This document shows positions 24,930-34,027 of a stretch of 64,000 bases of DNA, one piece after another (within the stretch, counting starts at the first letter, position 1; every line of letters starts with the position of its first letter). Source of the stretch: an uncultured Hyphomonas sp. (GTDB taxonomy: Bacteria > Pseudomonadota > Alphaproteobacteria > Caulobacterales > Hyphomonadaceae); contig NZ_OY776147.1 of NCBI RefSeq assembly GCF_963675305.1, forward strand, positions 2,976,001-3,040,000, given 5' to 3'. The notes below the pieces were generated by a model. The model did no database searches and was not told where the DNA came from. It saw only the letters and a program-made list of their open reading frames with translations. A program made the position numbers and the translations under genes.

Positions 24930-27203
24930 ATGACGTCAAAGCGCCCCAGCTTCACCGATCAGGAAGCCCTTGATTTCCATTCCAAGCCGACCGCCGGCAA
25001 GATCTCCATGGCGCCGACCAAGCCCATGGGCACGCAGCGGGACCTGTCGCTGGCATACAGCCCTGGCGTGGCTGTCCCGGTGCTTGCCATCGCCGAGGAT
25101 GAAGACAAGGCCTATGACTATACGTCCAAGGGCAACATGGTCGCCGTGATATCCAACGGCACGGCCATTCTCGGCCTTGGCGACTTGGGCCCGATGGCGT
25201 CGAAACCGGTGATGGAAGGCAAGTCGGTCCTCTTCAAGCGTTTTGCCGACATCGACAGCATCGATATCGAGGTGAACACGAAGGATGCGGACGATTTTAT
25301 CCGGACGGTCCGCAACATCGGCGACACCTGGGGCGGCATCAACCTGGAAGACATCGGGTCGCCGGACTGCTTCATCATCGAAAGCCGTCTCCGGGAAGAG
25401 CTCGACATTCCGGTCTTCCATGACGACCAGCACGGCACGGCCATCATCGCAGCCGCCGGCCTGATCAATGCCTGCCACATCACCGGACGTGACCTGAAAG
25501 ACGTGAAAGTCGCCGTCTCCGGCGCGGGCGCCGCCGGCCTCTCCTGCGCCGGCCTGATCCGCCATCTCGGCGTGCCAGCGGAAAACATCCTCATGTGCGA
25601 CTCCACCGGTGTCGTCTATGAAGGCCGCACCGAACGGATGGACCAGTTCAAATCCGCCTTCGCCGTGAAGACCGCCAAGCGGACCCTGACCGAAGCCATG
25701 GAAGGTGCAGACATTTTCCTCGGCCTGTCCGCCAAGGGCGCGGTGACGCAGGATATGGTCAAGGCGATGGCGCCAAACCCGATCATCTTCGCTATGGCCA
25801 ATCCGGACCCGGAAATTACGCCGGAAGAAATCAAGGCCGTGCGCGACGACGCCATCATCGCGACGGGCCGTTCGGACTATCCGAACCAGGTCAACAATGT
25901 GCTGGGCTTCCCATACATTTTCCGCGGCGCACTGGATGTCCGGGCGCGCAGCATCAATGAAGAAATGAAAGTTGCCGCGGCCTACGCCTTGGCCGAACTG
26001 GCCCGCGAGGATGTGCCGGACGAAGTGGCCGCCGCCTATCACGGCTCGCGCCCAACCTTCGGACGGGACTACATTATCCCCACCCCGTTTGATCCGCGCC
26101 TCATCTCACACGTCCCGCCCTTCGTGGCGCAGGCCGCCATGGACACAGGTGTAGCCCGCAAGCCCATCCCGGACATGGACGCCTACCGCGCCCAGCTCAA
26201 GCGCCGGTCGGATCCTGCCGCAGCATTCCTCGAAGGCGTGCAGGCACGCTGCAAGGAAGTGCAGCGCCGGATCGTCTTCGCTGAGGGTGAGGAACCGTCC
26301 GTTGTCCGTGCCGCCTACAGCTTCAAGAACCAGGGCCTCGGCCATCCGATCCTCATCGGGCGGGAAGCGCAGGTGGAGCAGACCATGGAAATGATGGGTG
26401 TCCCGGCCGGTTCGCTGGAGATCATCAACGCCCGCCTGTCCGACAACAACCCGGTCTATACGGACATGCTCTATGCCCGGCTGCAGCGGGAAGGCTACCT
26501 CAAGCGGGACGTTCAGCGCCTCGTCAATAACGACCGGAACGTGTTCGGCTCATGCATGCTGAAGAATGGCGACGCCGATGGCATGGTCACAGGTGTCACC
26601 CGAAACTACGACGTCGCCCTGAAAGATGCCCAGATGGTTCTGGATCCGATTCCGGGCCAGGCCGTTATCGGGATGTCGATGGTGATCAATCGCGGCAAGA
26701 CGGTTTTCATCGCCGACACCAGTGTAACCGAACTGCCGGGCGGTCCGGAGCTTGCCAACATTGCCATCGAAGCCGCCCGCGCAGTCCAGTCGGTCGGCTT
26801 TGTCCCCCGCGTGGCCTTCCTTTCCTACTCGACCTTTGGCAATCCGATGGGCGAACGGGGTGAGAAAGTCCGCGAAGCGGTCGCCATTCTCGACAAGATG
26901 GATGACATCGAATTCGAATATGAAGGCGATATGGCAGCGGATGTGGCACTCAACCCGAACCACTGGATGCTCTACCCCTTCTCACGCCTCAGCGGCCCGG
27001 CCAATGTGCTGGTCATGCCGGCCATCCATGCGGCATCGATCTCGACCAAGCTGCTGGAATCGATGAGCCGGGCGACCGTCATCGGCCCGATGCTGCTCGG
27101 ACTCGAAAAACCGGTCCAGATTGCCTCACTGGGCGCTACCGTTGGCGACATCGTCAATCTGGCGACCATCGCGGCCTATGACGTGGATGATGTCCACGGC
27201 TGA
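24930..27203 (+). CDS. maeB: NADP-dependent malic enzyme with phosphotransacetylase-like domain
   Basis: 757-residue bacterial malic enzyme converting malate to pyruvate plus CO2 and NADPH. Residues 1-430 are the catalytic part: AYSPGVAVPVLAIAED, PVFHDDQHGTAIIAAAGLIN, and the nucleotide site VAVSGAGAAGLSCAGL. Residues about 430-757 form a Pta-like regulatory domain (RIVFAEGEEPSVVRAA, NRGKTVFIADTSV) that in relatives senses acetyl-CoA. Full-length fusion. Could link the ethylmalonyl-CoA pathway product malate to pyruvate. Confidence 0.97.
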   Translation: MTSKRPSFTDQEALDFHSKPTAGKISMAPTKPMGTQRDLSLAYSPGVAVPVLAIAEDEDKAYDYTSKGNMVAVISNGTAILGLGDLGPMASKPVMEGKSVLFKRFADIDSIDIEVNTKDADDFIRTVRNIGDTWGGINLEDIGSPDCFIIESRLREELDIPVFHDDQHGTAIIAAAGLINACHITGRDLKDVKVAVSGAGAAGLSCAGLIRHLGVPAENILMCDSTGVVYEGRTERMDQFKSAFAVKTAKRTLTEAMEGADIFLGLSAKGAVTQDMVKAMAPNPIIFAMANPDPEITPEEIKAVRDDAIIATGRSDYPNQVNNVLGFPYIFRGALDVRARSINEEMKVAAAYALAELAREDVPDEVAAAYHGSRPTFGRDYIIPTPFDPRLISHVPPFVAQAAMDTGVARKPIPDMDAYRAQLKRRSDPAAAFLEGVQARCKEVQRRIVFAEGEEPSVVRAAYSFKNQGLGHPILIGREAQVEQTMEMMGVPAGSLEIINARLSDNNPVYTDMLYARLQREGYLKRDVQRLVNNDRNVFGSCMLKNGDADGMVTGVTRNYDVALKDAQMVLDPIPGQAVIGMSMVINRGKTVFIADTSVTELPGGPELANIAIEAARAVQSVGFVPRVAFLSYSTFGNPMGERGEKVREAVAILDKMDDIEFEYEGDMAADVALNPNHWMLYPFSRLSGPANVLVMPAIHAASISTKLLESMSRATVIGPMLLGLEKPVQIASLGATVGDIVNLATIAAYDVDDVHG

Positions 27204-27305
27204 TGGCCGGATGCGGCACACATATCGTCGGGGCAGGACTCGCGACTGGCGGGCCCTTCCCCTATATTTGTCTTAGTCAGACACCTGCAGGGAGGCCCGA
27301 GCGGC

Positions 27306-28736
27306 ATGAAAGAGTACCTGAAATTCTACATCAACGGTGAATGGGTCGATCCCGTAACGCCGAAGACGCTTGAAGTCGAAAACCCGGCCACCGAAGAAAA
27401 CTTCGCGGTCATCTCGCTCGGTTCGCAAGCAGACGTCGACAAGGCTGTCGCCGCCGCAAAGGCTGCATTCCCGGCTTTCTCGCAGACGACGGTGGAATAC
27501 CGCGCCGAACTGCTCGAAAAGATCGCCGCAGGCATCCAGGCCCGCTTGCCGGAACTGGCCGAAGCCGTTTCGACGGAAATGGGCGCGCCGATGTGGCTGG
27601 CCAACGCAGCCCAGGTGCCGGCCGGCATGGGCCATTTTGGCACGACCGCTGCCATACTGCGGAACTACAAATGGGAAGAAGTGAAGGGCACGACCCTGCT
27701 TCGCAAAGAACCGATCGGGGTTTGCGGCTTCATCACGCCGTGGAACTGGCCGATCAATCAGATCGCCTGCAAAGTGGCTCCGGCCATCGCAGCTGGCTGC
27801 ACCATGGTGCTGAAACCGTCCGAGATCGCTCCGATCGACGCCATGATCCTGACTGAGATCATCCACGAAGCCGGCGTGCCGAAGGGTGTCTTCAACCTCG
27901 TCAACGGTGACGGCCCGGGTGTCGGCGCAACGCTGTCCGCACATCCGGACGTCGACATGATGTCCTTCACCGGATCCACGCGTGCCGGTGTTCTGGTCGC
28001 TCAGGCTGCAGCTCCAACCGTGAAGCGTGTTGCCCAGGAGCTTGGCGGCAAGAGCCCGAACATCGTCCTGCCGGGCGCAGACCTGAAAAAGGCTGTTTCT
28101 GGCGGCATCATCCAGATGATGACCAATTCCGGCCAGTCCTGTAACGCGCCGTCCCGCATGTTCGTGCAGAAGGATCAGCAGGACGAAGCGATCGCAATCG
28201 CCAAGGCAACTGCCGAATCCGTGAAAGTGATGATGCCGGCCGAAGCCGAGCCCGGTGCGATCGGCCCGATCTCGAATGCCAACCAGTACCAGAAAGTACA
28301 GGATCTCATTCAGAAGGGCATCGAAGAAGGCGCGACACTCGTCGCCGGCGGCCCGGGCCGTCCGGAAGGCTTCAACAAAGGCTACTTCGCCCGTCCGACC
28401 GTGTTCGCGAATGTCACCAATGACATGACCATCGCACGTGAGGAGATTTTCGGGCCGGTGCTGGTGATGATCCCGTATGAAGACGTGGACGATGCCGTGA
28501 AGATGGCGAACGATACGGTGTACGGCCTCGCCGGTTATGTGCAGGGTCCTGAGGAAGAAGCCAACAAGGTCGCCAACCGCATCCGCGCAGGCCAGATTCA
28601 GGTCAATGGCGCCCGGCCCGACTTCACGGCGCCGTTCGGCGGTTATGGCCAGTCCGGCAACGGACGGGAATGGGGCGAAGAAGGCTTTGAAGAGTTCCTC
28701 GAAGTGAAAGCCGTGATCGGCTATAAAGCCGCCTGA
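27306..28736 (+). CDS. NAD(P)-dependent aldehyde dehydrogenase
   Basis: 476-residue aldehyde dehydrogenase superfamily enzyme oxidising an aldehyde to a carboxylate. Motifs: PWNWPINQIACKVAPAIAAG (Asn for oxyanion), FTGSTRAG cofactor loop, the general base Glu in QELGGKSPN, catalytic Cys in NSGQSCNAPSR, and the late EIFGPVLVMIPY. The AGGGAGG site precedes the ATG. Ends with its own terminator. Substrate cannot be set from sequence. Confidence 0.93.
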   Translation: MKEYLKFYINGEWVDPVTPKTLEVENPATEENFAVISLGSQADVDKAVAAAKAAFPAFSQTTVEYRAELLEKIAAGIQARLPELAEAVSTEMGAPMWLANAAQVPAGMGHFGTTAAILRNYKWEEVKGTTLLRKEPIGVCGFITPWNWPINQIACKVAPAIAAGCTMVLKPSEIAPIDAMILTEIIHEAGVPKGVFNLVNGDGPGVGATLSAHPDVDMMSFTGSTRAGVLVAQAAAPTVKRVAQELGGKSPNIVLPGADLKKAVSGGIIQMMTNSGQSCNAPSRMFVQKDQQDEAIAIAKATAESVKVMMPAEAEPGAIGPISNANQYQKVQDLIQKGIEEGATLVAGGPGRPEGFNKGYFARPTVFANVTNDMTIAREEIFGPVLVMIPYEDVDDAVKMANDTVYGLAGYVQGPEEEANKVANRIRAGQIQVNGARPDFTAPFGGYGQSGNGREWGEEGFEEFLEVKAVIGYKAA

Positions 28737-28759
28737 TCCGGCTGGAACCATTTATCATG

Positions 28760-28789
28760 AGGGCGGCTTTCGAGCCGCCCTTTTTGTTT
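28760..28789 (+). terminator. Intrinsic terminator of the aldehyde dehydrogenase gene
   Basis: A 9-bp stem (AGGGCGGCT / AGCCGCCCT) with a short loop and five T, 23 bp after the stop codon. The next gene converges from the right. Confidence 0.9.
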
Positions 28790-28798
28790 CAGATCAGG

Positions 28799-30343
28799 TC
28801 ACGGCACACCGACGAAACGGAAAATATCGCCGGATCCGTATGACACGATGTAGAGGTTGCCGTCGGAATCTTCTCCAAAGCTCGAAACGTTGGAGAGACT
28901 TCCCTGATCCGGCACCAGCTGGTCGTTCAGTCGCATGCCGGCTGTCACATCAACGGTCGCGCCGTTCACCAGGCTCGTTTCCGGTATCGACCAGACATTG
29001 CTGTTCACGAAATCCGCGAAGACATAATGGTTCCGGATCGGCTCGATATTGCCGCGATAGACATAGCCGCCCGTAATCGAATTACCCTCGTTGGCTGCGC
29101 TGCCGTGGAAATACTGCGCTACGGGATCCCGGAAAGACGGATCATCCGGCCCCTCATAGATCTGGGTTCCCTCCAGATTGTCCCAACCGAAATTCACCCC
29201 GCCTTCGCTCGTTCCCAGCCGGTTCACTTCTTCGACCGCCCCCTGCCCGACGTCGGCAATAAACAGATCACCCGTGGCCGCATCGAAACTGCACCTGAAG
29301 GGATTACGCAGGCCGAGCGCATAGATTTCCGGTCGGCCACCCGCCCCGCCAGGAAACGCATTCCCGGCCGGGATAGCATAGTCTCGCGCCGGGTCTGCCG
29401 GGAAATCGTCCGCAGTCACATCAATTCGGAGTATCTTGCCAAGCAGATAGTCCGGGTCCTGCGCCCGCTCCAGCGGATCTCCGCTGCCCCCGCCATCTCC
29501 CATGGCAATGTAGAGCAAGCCATCCGGACCAAAGCCCAGCCAGCCCCCATTATGGTTTGCCCGCTCCTGAGGCACCGTCAGGATAACGTCTTCCGATGTT
29601 GGGTCGACCTGTTCTGACGATCCGGAAAACGTCTGGTAGCGGCGTATTTCCGTGTCACCCGCCGGGTTTGTTACATTCACGAAAAGAGTCCGGTCAGTCG
29701 CAAAGTCCGGCGAGAAGGCAATGCCCAACAGGCCTCGCTCCCCATCCGTGGAAATGGAGCCGGAGACGTTCAGAAAGTCGACGCTGCCAATCGCGCCATT
29801 CTGCGGATTGAGCAATCTGGCCAGCCCGCCCTTCTGCAGGACGACAAGCTGTCCGCTGCCCGGCAGGCCCGTGACATAAAGGGGCGCGGAAAAGCCGGCT
29901 CCAACCCGCTGAAGGGCGACCTGTTCGGAAACGTCCGTCACGGTTACAGCCAGGCTGAGCGTATCTGTCAGGCCTCCGCCATCGCGCGCCTCGAGGGTGA
30001 CCTCGTAGACATTGTCTGCATTGCCGTCGGCCGGTGCTTCAAAATTGGGAGGCGAGGCAAAGGCGATGGTTTGCGCGGAAAAGTCGAAATCAAAGGCACC
30101 CTCATCCCCGCCCGGCACCACACTCAGCGTCACGGCGTCGCCATCCGGATCGGAAACGCTGATCGTGTAGAAGGTTCCGGCGGAATTCTCGGCAACGCTG
30201 ACACTGGCCGGACCTGAAAAAACAGGTGGCTGATTGGGGGCTGGCTGAGGCGATCCGCCATTGCCGCTGCCCCCTCCACAGGCTGCAACGGCCAGCAGGC
30301 ATAGACCGGCACACCAGCGCACGGGCTCGGACGAGCTTTTCAT
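28799..30343 (-). CDS. PQQ-type sugar dehydrogenase (glucose/sorbosone family) lipoprotein
   Basis: 514-residue exported protein. The start ATG at 30343 follows AAGGAGG and gives a signal peptide with lipobox VAAC. A cadherin-like Ig module (about 40-135; SVAENSAGTFYTISVSDPDGD) precedes a soluble beta-propeller (about 145-510) with GERGLLGIAFSPDF, NHNGGWLGFGPDGLLYIAMG and the repeat YALGLRNPFRCSFD, typical of the glucose/sorbosone dehydrogenase family. The family oxidises sugars using PQQ and metal; substrate here is unknown. Divergent from the 30535 lipoprotein. Confidence 0.87.
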   Translation of the reverse strand: MKSSSEPVRWCAGLCLLAVAACGGGSGNGGSPQPAPNQPPVFSGPASVSVAENSAGTFYTISVSDPDGDAVTLSVVPGGDEGAFDFDFSAQTIAFASPPNFEAPADGNADNVYEVTLEARDGGGLTDTLSLAVTVTDVSEQVALQRVGAGFSAPLYVTGLPGSGQLVVLQKGGLARLLNPQNGAIGSVDFLNVSGSISTDGERGLLGIAFSPDFATDRTLFVNVTNPAGDTEIRRYQTFSGSSEQVDPTSEDVILTVPQERANHNGGWLGFGPDGLLYIAMGDGGGSGDPLERAQDPDYLLGKILRIDVTADDFPADPARDYAIPAGNAFPGGAGGRPEIYALGLRNPFRCSFDAATGDLFIADVGQGAVEEVNRLGTSEGGVNFGWDNLEGTQIYEGPDDPSFRDPVAQYFHGSAANEGNSITGGYVYRGNIEPIRNHYVFADFVNSNVWSIPETSLVNGATVDVTAGMRLNDQLVPDQGSLSNVSSFGEDSDGNLYIVSYGSGDIFRFVGVP

Positions 30344-30534
30344 ATCAAGCCTCCTTGCCCCTCCCTTTCCCTGTTCGGAAGCGTACACGAATGGCGCTGT
30401 CGAGCCAGATCAGATGCAAAAAGTAACAATAACGTCATCCGCCAGGCCGCCGTTCAGCGCATGGTTCAACTGGCGTTCATCCAACCTCACCGATATAATC
30501 TGCAGGAACTACTGTGAGCCGGAGGTCATCCAGG

Positions 30535-31116
30535 ATGCGGAAACTTGTTCTCCCCGTTGCCATTGCAGCCCTCGCGCTGCTCGGTGCCTGCGCGACCGCA
30601 ACGCCGTATCAGGCAGCCATCGACGCCTCCAGCCGCGGCTATTCCGAACAGCAGATCGAAAATAACCGGTTCCGGGTTCAGTTTGCCGGCAACAGCCTGA
30701 CGGACCGCAAGACGGTGGAGACCTACCTGCTCTACCGGGCAGCGGAGCTGACGAAGCTGAACGGGTATGATCATTTCCGCGTCGTTCACCGCGACACGGA
30801 TGCGAAGAGCCGGATGGTTCCGATTGGCGGCGGCCCCTACTCCCCCTTCTATGATCATTTCTATCTTGATTATTACTACTATGGACCTCGGTCTGCCTAT
30901 TACCGGACCCGGCCCTACGCCTATGATCCATTCTGGCCGCGCTGGGGCTATTACGATCCCTATTGGGGCGGGGCGGAATACCGGGAGTCCACCCGCTACA
31001 TCGCGTCTGCTGAAATCCTGATGGGCAAGGGTCCGAAACCGGATGATGCAGCCTATTTCGATGCCGATCAGGTTCTCATGAATCTGTCCGGAAGCATTGT
31101 GCGGCCGCAGCCCTGA
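30535..31116 (+). CDS. CC0125/CC1285-type lipoprotein
   Basis: 193-residue outer-envelope lipoprotein: lipobox LLGAC at about residue 19, then ATATPYQAA and RGYSEQQIENNRFRVQFAGN, the motif that defines the Caulobacter CC0125/CC1285 family, followed by YLLYRAAELTKLNGYDHFRV. Residues about 95-145 are extremely Tyr/Pro/Trp-rich (LDYYYYGPRSAYYRTRPY). The GGAGG site precedes the ATG at 30535. Function unknown in all relatives. Confidence 0.78.
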   Translation: MRKLVLPVAIAALALLGACATATPYQAAIDASSRGYSEQQIENNRFRVQFAGNSLTDRKTVETYLLYRAAELTKLNGYDHFRVVHRDTDAKSRMVPIGGGPYSPFYDHFYLDYYYYGPRSAYYRTRPYAYDPFWPRWGYYDPYWGGAEYRESTRYIASAEILMGKGPKPDDAAYFDADQVLMNLSGSIVRPQP

Positions 31117-31281
31117 TTCCAGGCGCAGTCTGTTTCATACAGGCCCGCAAGGTGTGCACGTCCTCTGACCCGGACGCTGTCCCCAACCTGCTGACAGTTT
31201 TCTGCCCGCAGGTCTGGTAATGCCAGCCTGACAGGTCCAGATAGCCTTTCCAGAAACCTGCCCGCTCGAAAGGTGCCCACG

Positions 31282-32541
31282 GTGCCCGATACCGAATCCA
31301 AAGCACCCACACCTGCGACGCAGACCGGGGCCTCTGTTCCCGGCCGTTCGGAAATGGTGGTAATGGTCGCCGGGCTCATGGCGCTGAACGCACTCGCCAT
31401 CGACATCATGCTGCCCGCGCTGAACCAGATTGCGCATGATGTCGGTCTGACGGCCGAAGGCGTTGAAAGCGATAACCGCCAGCAGCTGATTATCTTCGCC
31501 TACATCCTCGGGTTTGGCGCCCCGCAACTCCTGTGGGGCCCGATCACCGACCGGTTCGGACGCCGCGGCCCACTCTTCATCAGTCTGACCGGCTACATAT
31601 TGATGGCCGGCCTTTGCGTCACACTCCGGGAATTCCACGCCCTGCTGGCCGCCCGCTTTATCCAGGGCGTCTTCTCATCCGGTGCCCGGCTGGTAGCCGT
31701 ATCCGTCGTCCGCGATCTCTTCGCCGGACGGCAGATGGCGCGTTTCATGTCGCTCGTCATGACCATTTTCATGATCGTTCCGATTGTCGCCCCGGGCGTC
31801 GGCCAGATCATTCTTCTTGTGGCACCCTGGGAGTGGATATTCGGCACACTGGTCGCGTTCGGCCTGGTCATGCTCGGCTGGACGTGGCTCCGCCTGCCCG
31901 AAACCCTGCCGGCAGACCAGCGCCGCCCTCTGAATCTGGGCAATGCGCTTGGGGCATATGCACAAGTGGTCCGGACCCCCATCACATTCGGCTATATGTG
32001 TGCATCCGGCATCGTGTTTGGTGCCCTGTTCTCTTTCATCGCAACGTCCGAACAGGTTTTCCGCGAAGTGTTCGGCCGGGGAGAAGACTTCGTCCTCTGG
32101 TTCTCCGGGATCGCTGGCATGCTGGCAGTGGCGAATTTCACCAATTCTCGGCTGGTTGAGAAGATCGGCATGCGCCGGATCAGCCATGCCGCCTTGCTGC
32201 TTTTTACCGGCCTGTCTGCGCTTTCGGCACTCATCACCTTTTCTCTCGGCGAGAGCCTGCTCTGGTTCTATCCGCTGTTCATTCTGACGTTTGCCTGTTT
32301 CGGCCTGCTGGGCTCGAACTTTTCAGCCTTGGCCATGGAGCCGCTTGGCGCGATCGCCGGCACAGCTTCGGCAGCTTATGGCTTTGCCACGACGACCGTC
32401 TCCAGCCTGATCGGCATGTTGATCGGCAGCCAGTATAATGGCTCCACCATCCCTCTGATGCTCGGCTTCGTTTGCCTGGGTGCCTCGTCTCTCGTGATCA
32501 TCCTGATCACGGAAAAGGGCAAACTGTTCAGCTCACGTTGA
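31282..32541 (+). CDS. MFS multidrug exporter (Bcr/CflA-like)
   Basis: 419-residue inner-membrane protein with twelve hydrophobic segments. The A-motif is in the TM2-3 loop: GPITDRFGRRGPLF. TM1 reads ALNALAIDIMLPAL, matching Bcr/CflA drug resistance transporters. A GTG at 31282 is preferred since AAAGG lies 8 nt before it; GTG 31273 is the alternative. Its 3' end overlaps the convergent protease-RimK gene by 14 bp. Substrate unknown. Confidence 0.88.
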   Translation: MPDTESKAPTPATQTGASVPGRSEMVVMVAGLMALNALAIDIMLPALNQIAHDVGLTAEGVESDNRQQLIIFAYILGFGAPQLLWGPITDRFGRRGPLFISLTGYILMAGLCVTLREFHALLAARFIQGVFSSGARLVAVSVVRDLFAGRQMARFMSLVMTIFMIVPIVAPGVGQIILLVAPWEWIFGTLVAFGLVMLGWTWLRLPETLPADQRRPLNLGNALGAYAQVVRTPITFGYMCASGIVFGALFSFIATSEQVFREVFGRGEDFVLWFSGIAGMLAVANFTNSRLVEKIGMRRISHAALLLFTGLSALSALITFSLGESLLWFYPLFILTFACFGLLGSNFSALAMEPLGAIAGTASAAYGFATTTVSSLIGMLIGSQYNGSTIPLMLGFVCLGASSLVIILITEKGKLFSSR

Positions 32542-33946
32542 TGCGGCGCTTGCTCCGTGTCGCCGATTCCCGGTCACTGGAAAGCGGACGCACCTGACGC
32601 TCGAGGTGTTCAATCACCTTTCCGGCAATGTCCTTGCCCGTCGCACTTTCGATCCCCTCGAGGCCCGGAGAGGAATTGACCTCCAGGACTTTCGGCCCGT
32701 CCTTTGTCTGCAACAGGTCAACACCCGCCACATTCAGCCCCAAAACCCTCGCAGCGGCCCGGGCGGTTTCGCGTTCCTCTGCCGTCAGACGGATGCTGGA
32801 AGCCGTACCGCCACGGTGCAGGTTTGAACGAAACTCGCCCTTCTGCGCCTGCCGCTTCATGGCCCCGACGACCTTGTTTCCGATGACCAGCACCCGCACA
32901 TCGGCGCCTGCGGCCTCTTCCACGAATTCCTGGACCAGGAAGTTTGCATCGAGCCCCCGGAACGCGTCCACGAGGCTTTCGGCGGCTTTGCGGGTTTCCG
33001 CCAGCACCACGCCCCTGCCCTGGGTCGATGTCAGCAGTTTCAGGACGACTGGTGCTCCGTCGACCAGGCCAATCAGGTCCTTGGTATCTTTCGGGCTGTG
33101 CGCAAAAGCCGTCACCGGCATGGCGATCTTCGCCCGGGCCAGCAGCTGCTGTGCCAGCAGCTTGTCACGCGAACGGCCGATGGCGCCGGCACCATTCAGG
33201 CAGACCGCGCCCGTATTCGAGAATTGCCGCAGCACCGCCATTCCATAGTCGGTAATTTTCGCACCGATCCGCGGGATGACAGCGTCATAGCGCGGCAGGG
33301 CCTTACCATCATAATGCACCTGCGGGTCCAGCGTGCCGATCTGCATGTAGCAACGGGCGGTGTCGATCATCTCGATGACATGACCGCGTTTCAGGGCCGC
33401 TTCGACAAGGCGCTGGCTGGAATAATTGTGCGGCTCCCGCGTCAGCAATGCGATGCGTAGCGGGCGCTTCACCGGCTTCTTTTTCGGCAAGCCCTTGTAC
33501 AGACTGTAGGAAAGCTCCGGCATGCGAAAGGATTCGTTCGGGTCCACCACCATGTCCGGCTGCATGGCACCGCGTCCGAAAAGCATGCGGTACATCATGT
33601 TCTCGCGGTTGGTCAGCGTCAGCTGGATCGGCCAGCGCCGATCCCCCATCGCGACATCCGTCTCGATCACGTAGCGCAGCTCTGTTTCGCCATTGGAACT
33701 CGTCACTTCACGGCGGTCGACCACCGGCGCAGAACAGGTGACTTCAAGGGACGGATTATTGGGGTCCGGCTGGATCAGGAAACGGACCTGCGGGCGGGTC
33801 ACCGGACCGAACGGCTCGATCACGCTGGCATGAAGGGCCGACGTCTTTGCGCCTGTATCGATCTTCGCCTTGATGGCGGGCAGGCCAAGATCCGGCAGGG
33901 ACAGCCATTCTTCCCAACCGAGTTCAAAAGGATTGGAGTGGGGCAT
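32528..33946 (-). CDS. Retropepsin-like zinc-protease domain fused to RimK-type glutamate ligase
   Basis: 472-residue two-domain protein. Residues 1-145 form a RimB/ATP-dependent zinc-protease (PF05618-type) domain with the aspartic-protease-like KIDTGAKTSALHA at about 26-38. Residues 165-450 are an ATP-grasp ligase of the RimK family: IALLTREPHNYSSQRLVEAA, PVVLKLLTSTQGRGVVLAE and KVLEVNSSPGLEGIE. RimK adds glutamates to ribosomal protein S6 or other C-termini; RimB can remove them. The fusion joins addition and cleavage in one chain. Target protein unknown. Confidence 0.9.
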   Translation of the reverse strand: MPHSNPFELGWEEWLSLPDLGLPAIKAKIDTGAKTSALHASVIEPFGPVTRPQVRFLIQPDPNNPSLEVTCSAPVVDRREVTSSNGETELRYVIETDVAMGDRRWPIQLTLTNRENMMYRMLFGRGAMQPDMVVDPNESFRMPELSYSLYKGLPKKKPVKRPLRIALLTREPHNYSSQRLVEAALKRGHVIEMIDTARCYMQIGTLDPQVHYDGKALPRYDAVIPRIGAKITDYGMAVLRQFSNTGAVCLNGAGAIGRSRDKLLAQQLLARAKIAMPVTAFAHSPKDTKDLIGLVDGAPVVLKLLTSTQGRGVVLAETRKAAESLVDAFRGLDANFLVQEFVEEAAGADVRVLVIGNKVVGAMKRQAQKGEFRSNLHRGGTASSIRLTAEERETARAAARVLGLNVAGVDLLQTKDGPKVLEVNSSPGLEGIESATGKDIAGKVIEHLERQVRPLSSDRESATRSKRRINVS

Positions 33947-34027
33947 GGTCCGGACGCCTCAGTCGAAAATTTTCCGCCGCTTATGCCTGCCTGCAGACAA
34001 GCACAAGCGGCAAGAACATTACGGCAC

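Noticed and set aside
24936..26042. Long frame antisense to malic enzyme
   Set aside because: Shadow of a well-supported gene; no family resemblance and no ribosome-binding site.
27273..28751. Long open frame antisense to the aldehyde dehydrogenase gene
   Set aside because: Product is His/Arg/Gly-rich without domain signals; it results from GC-rich codon bias on the opposite strand of a clear enzyme gene.
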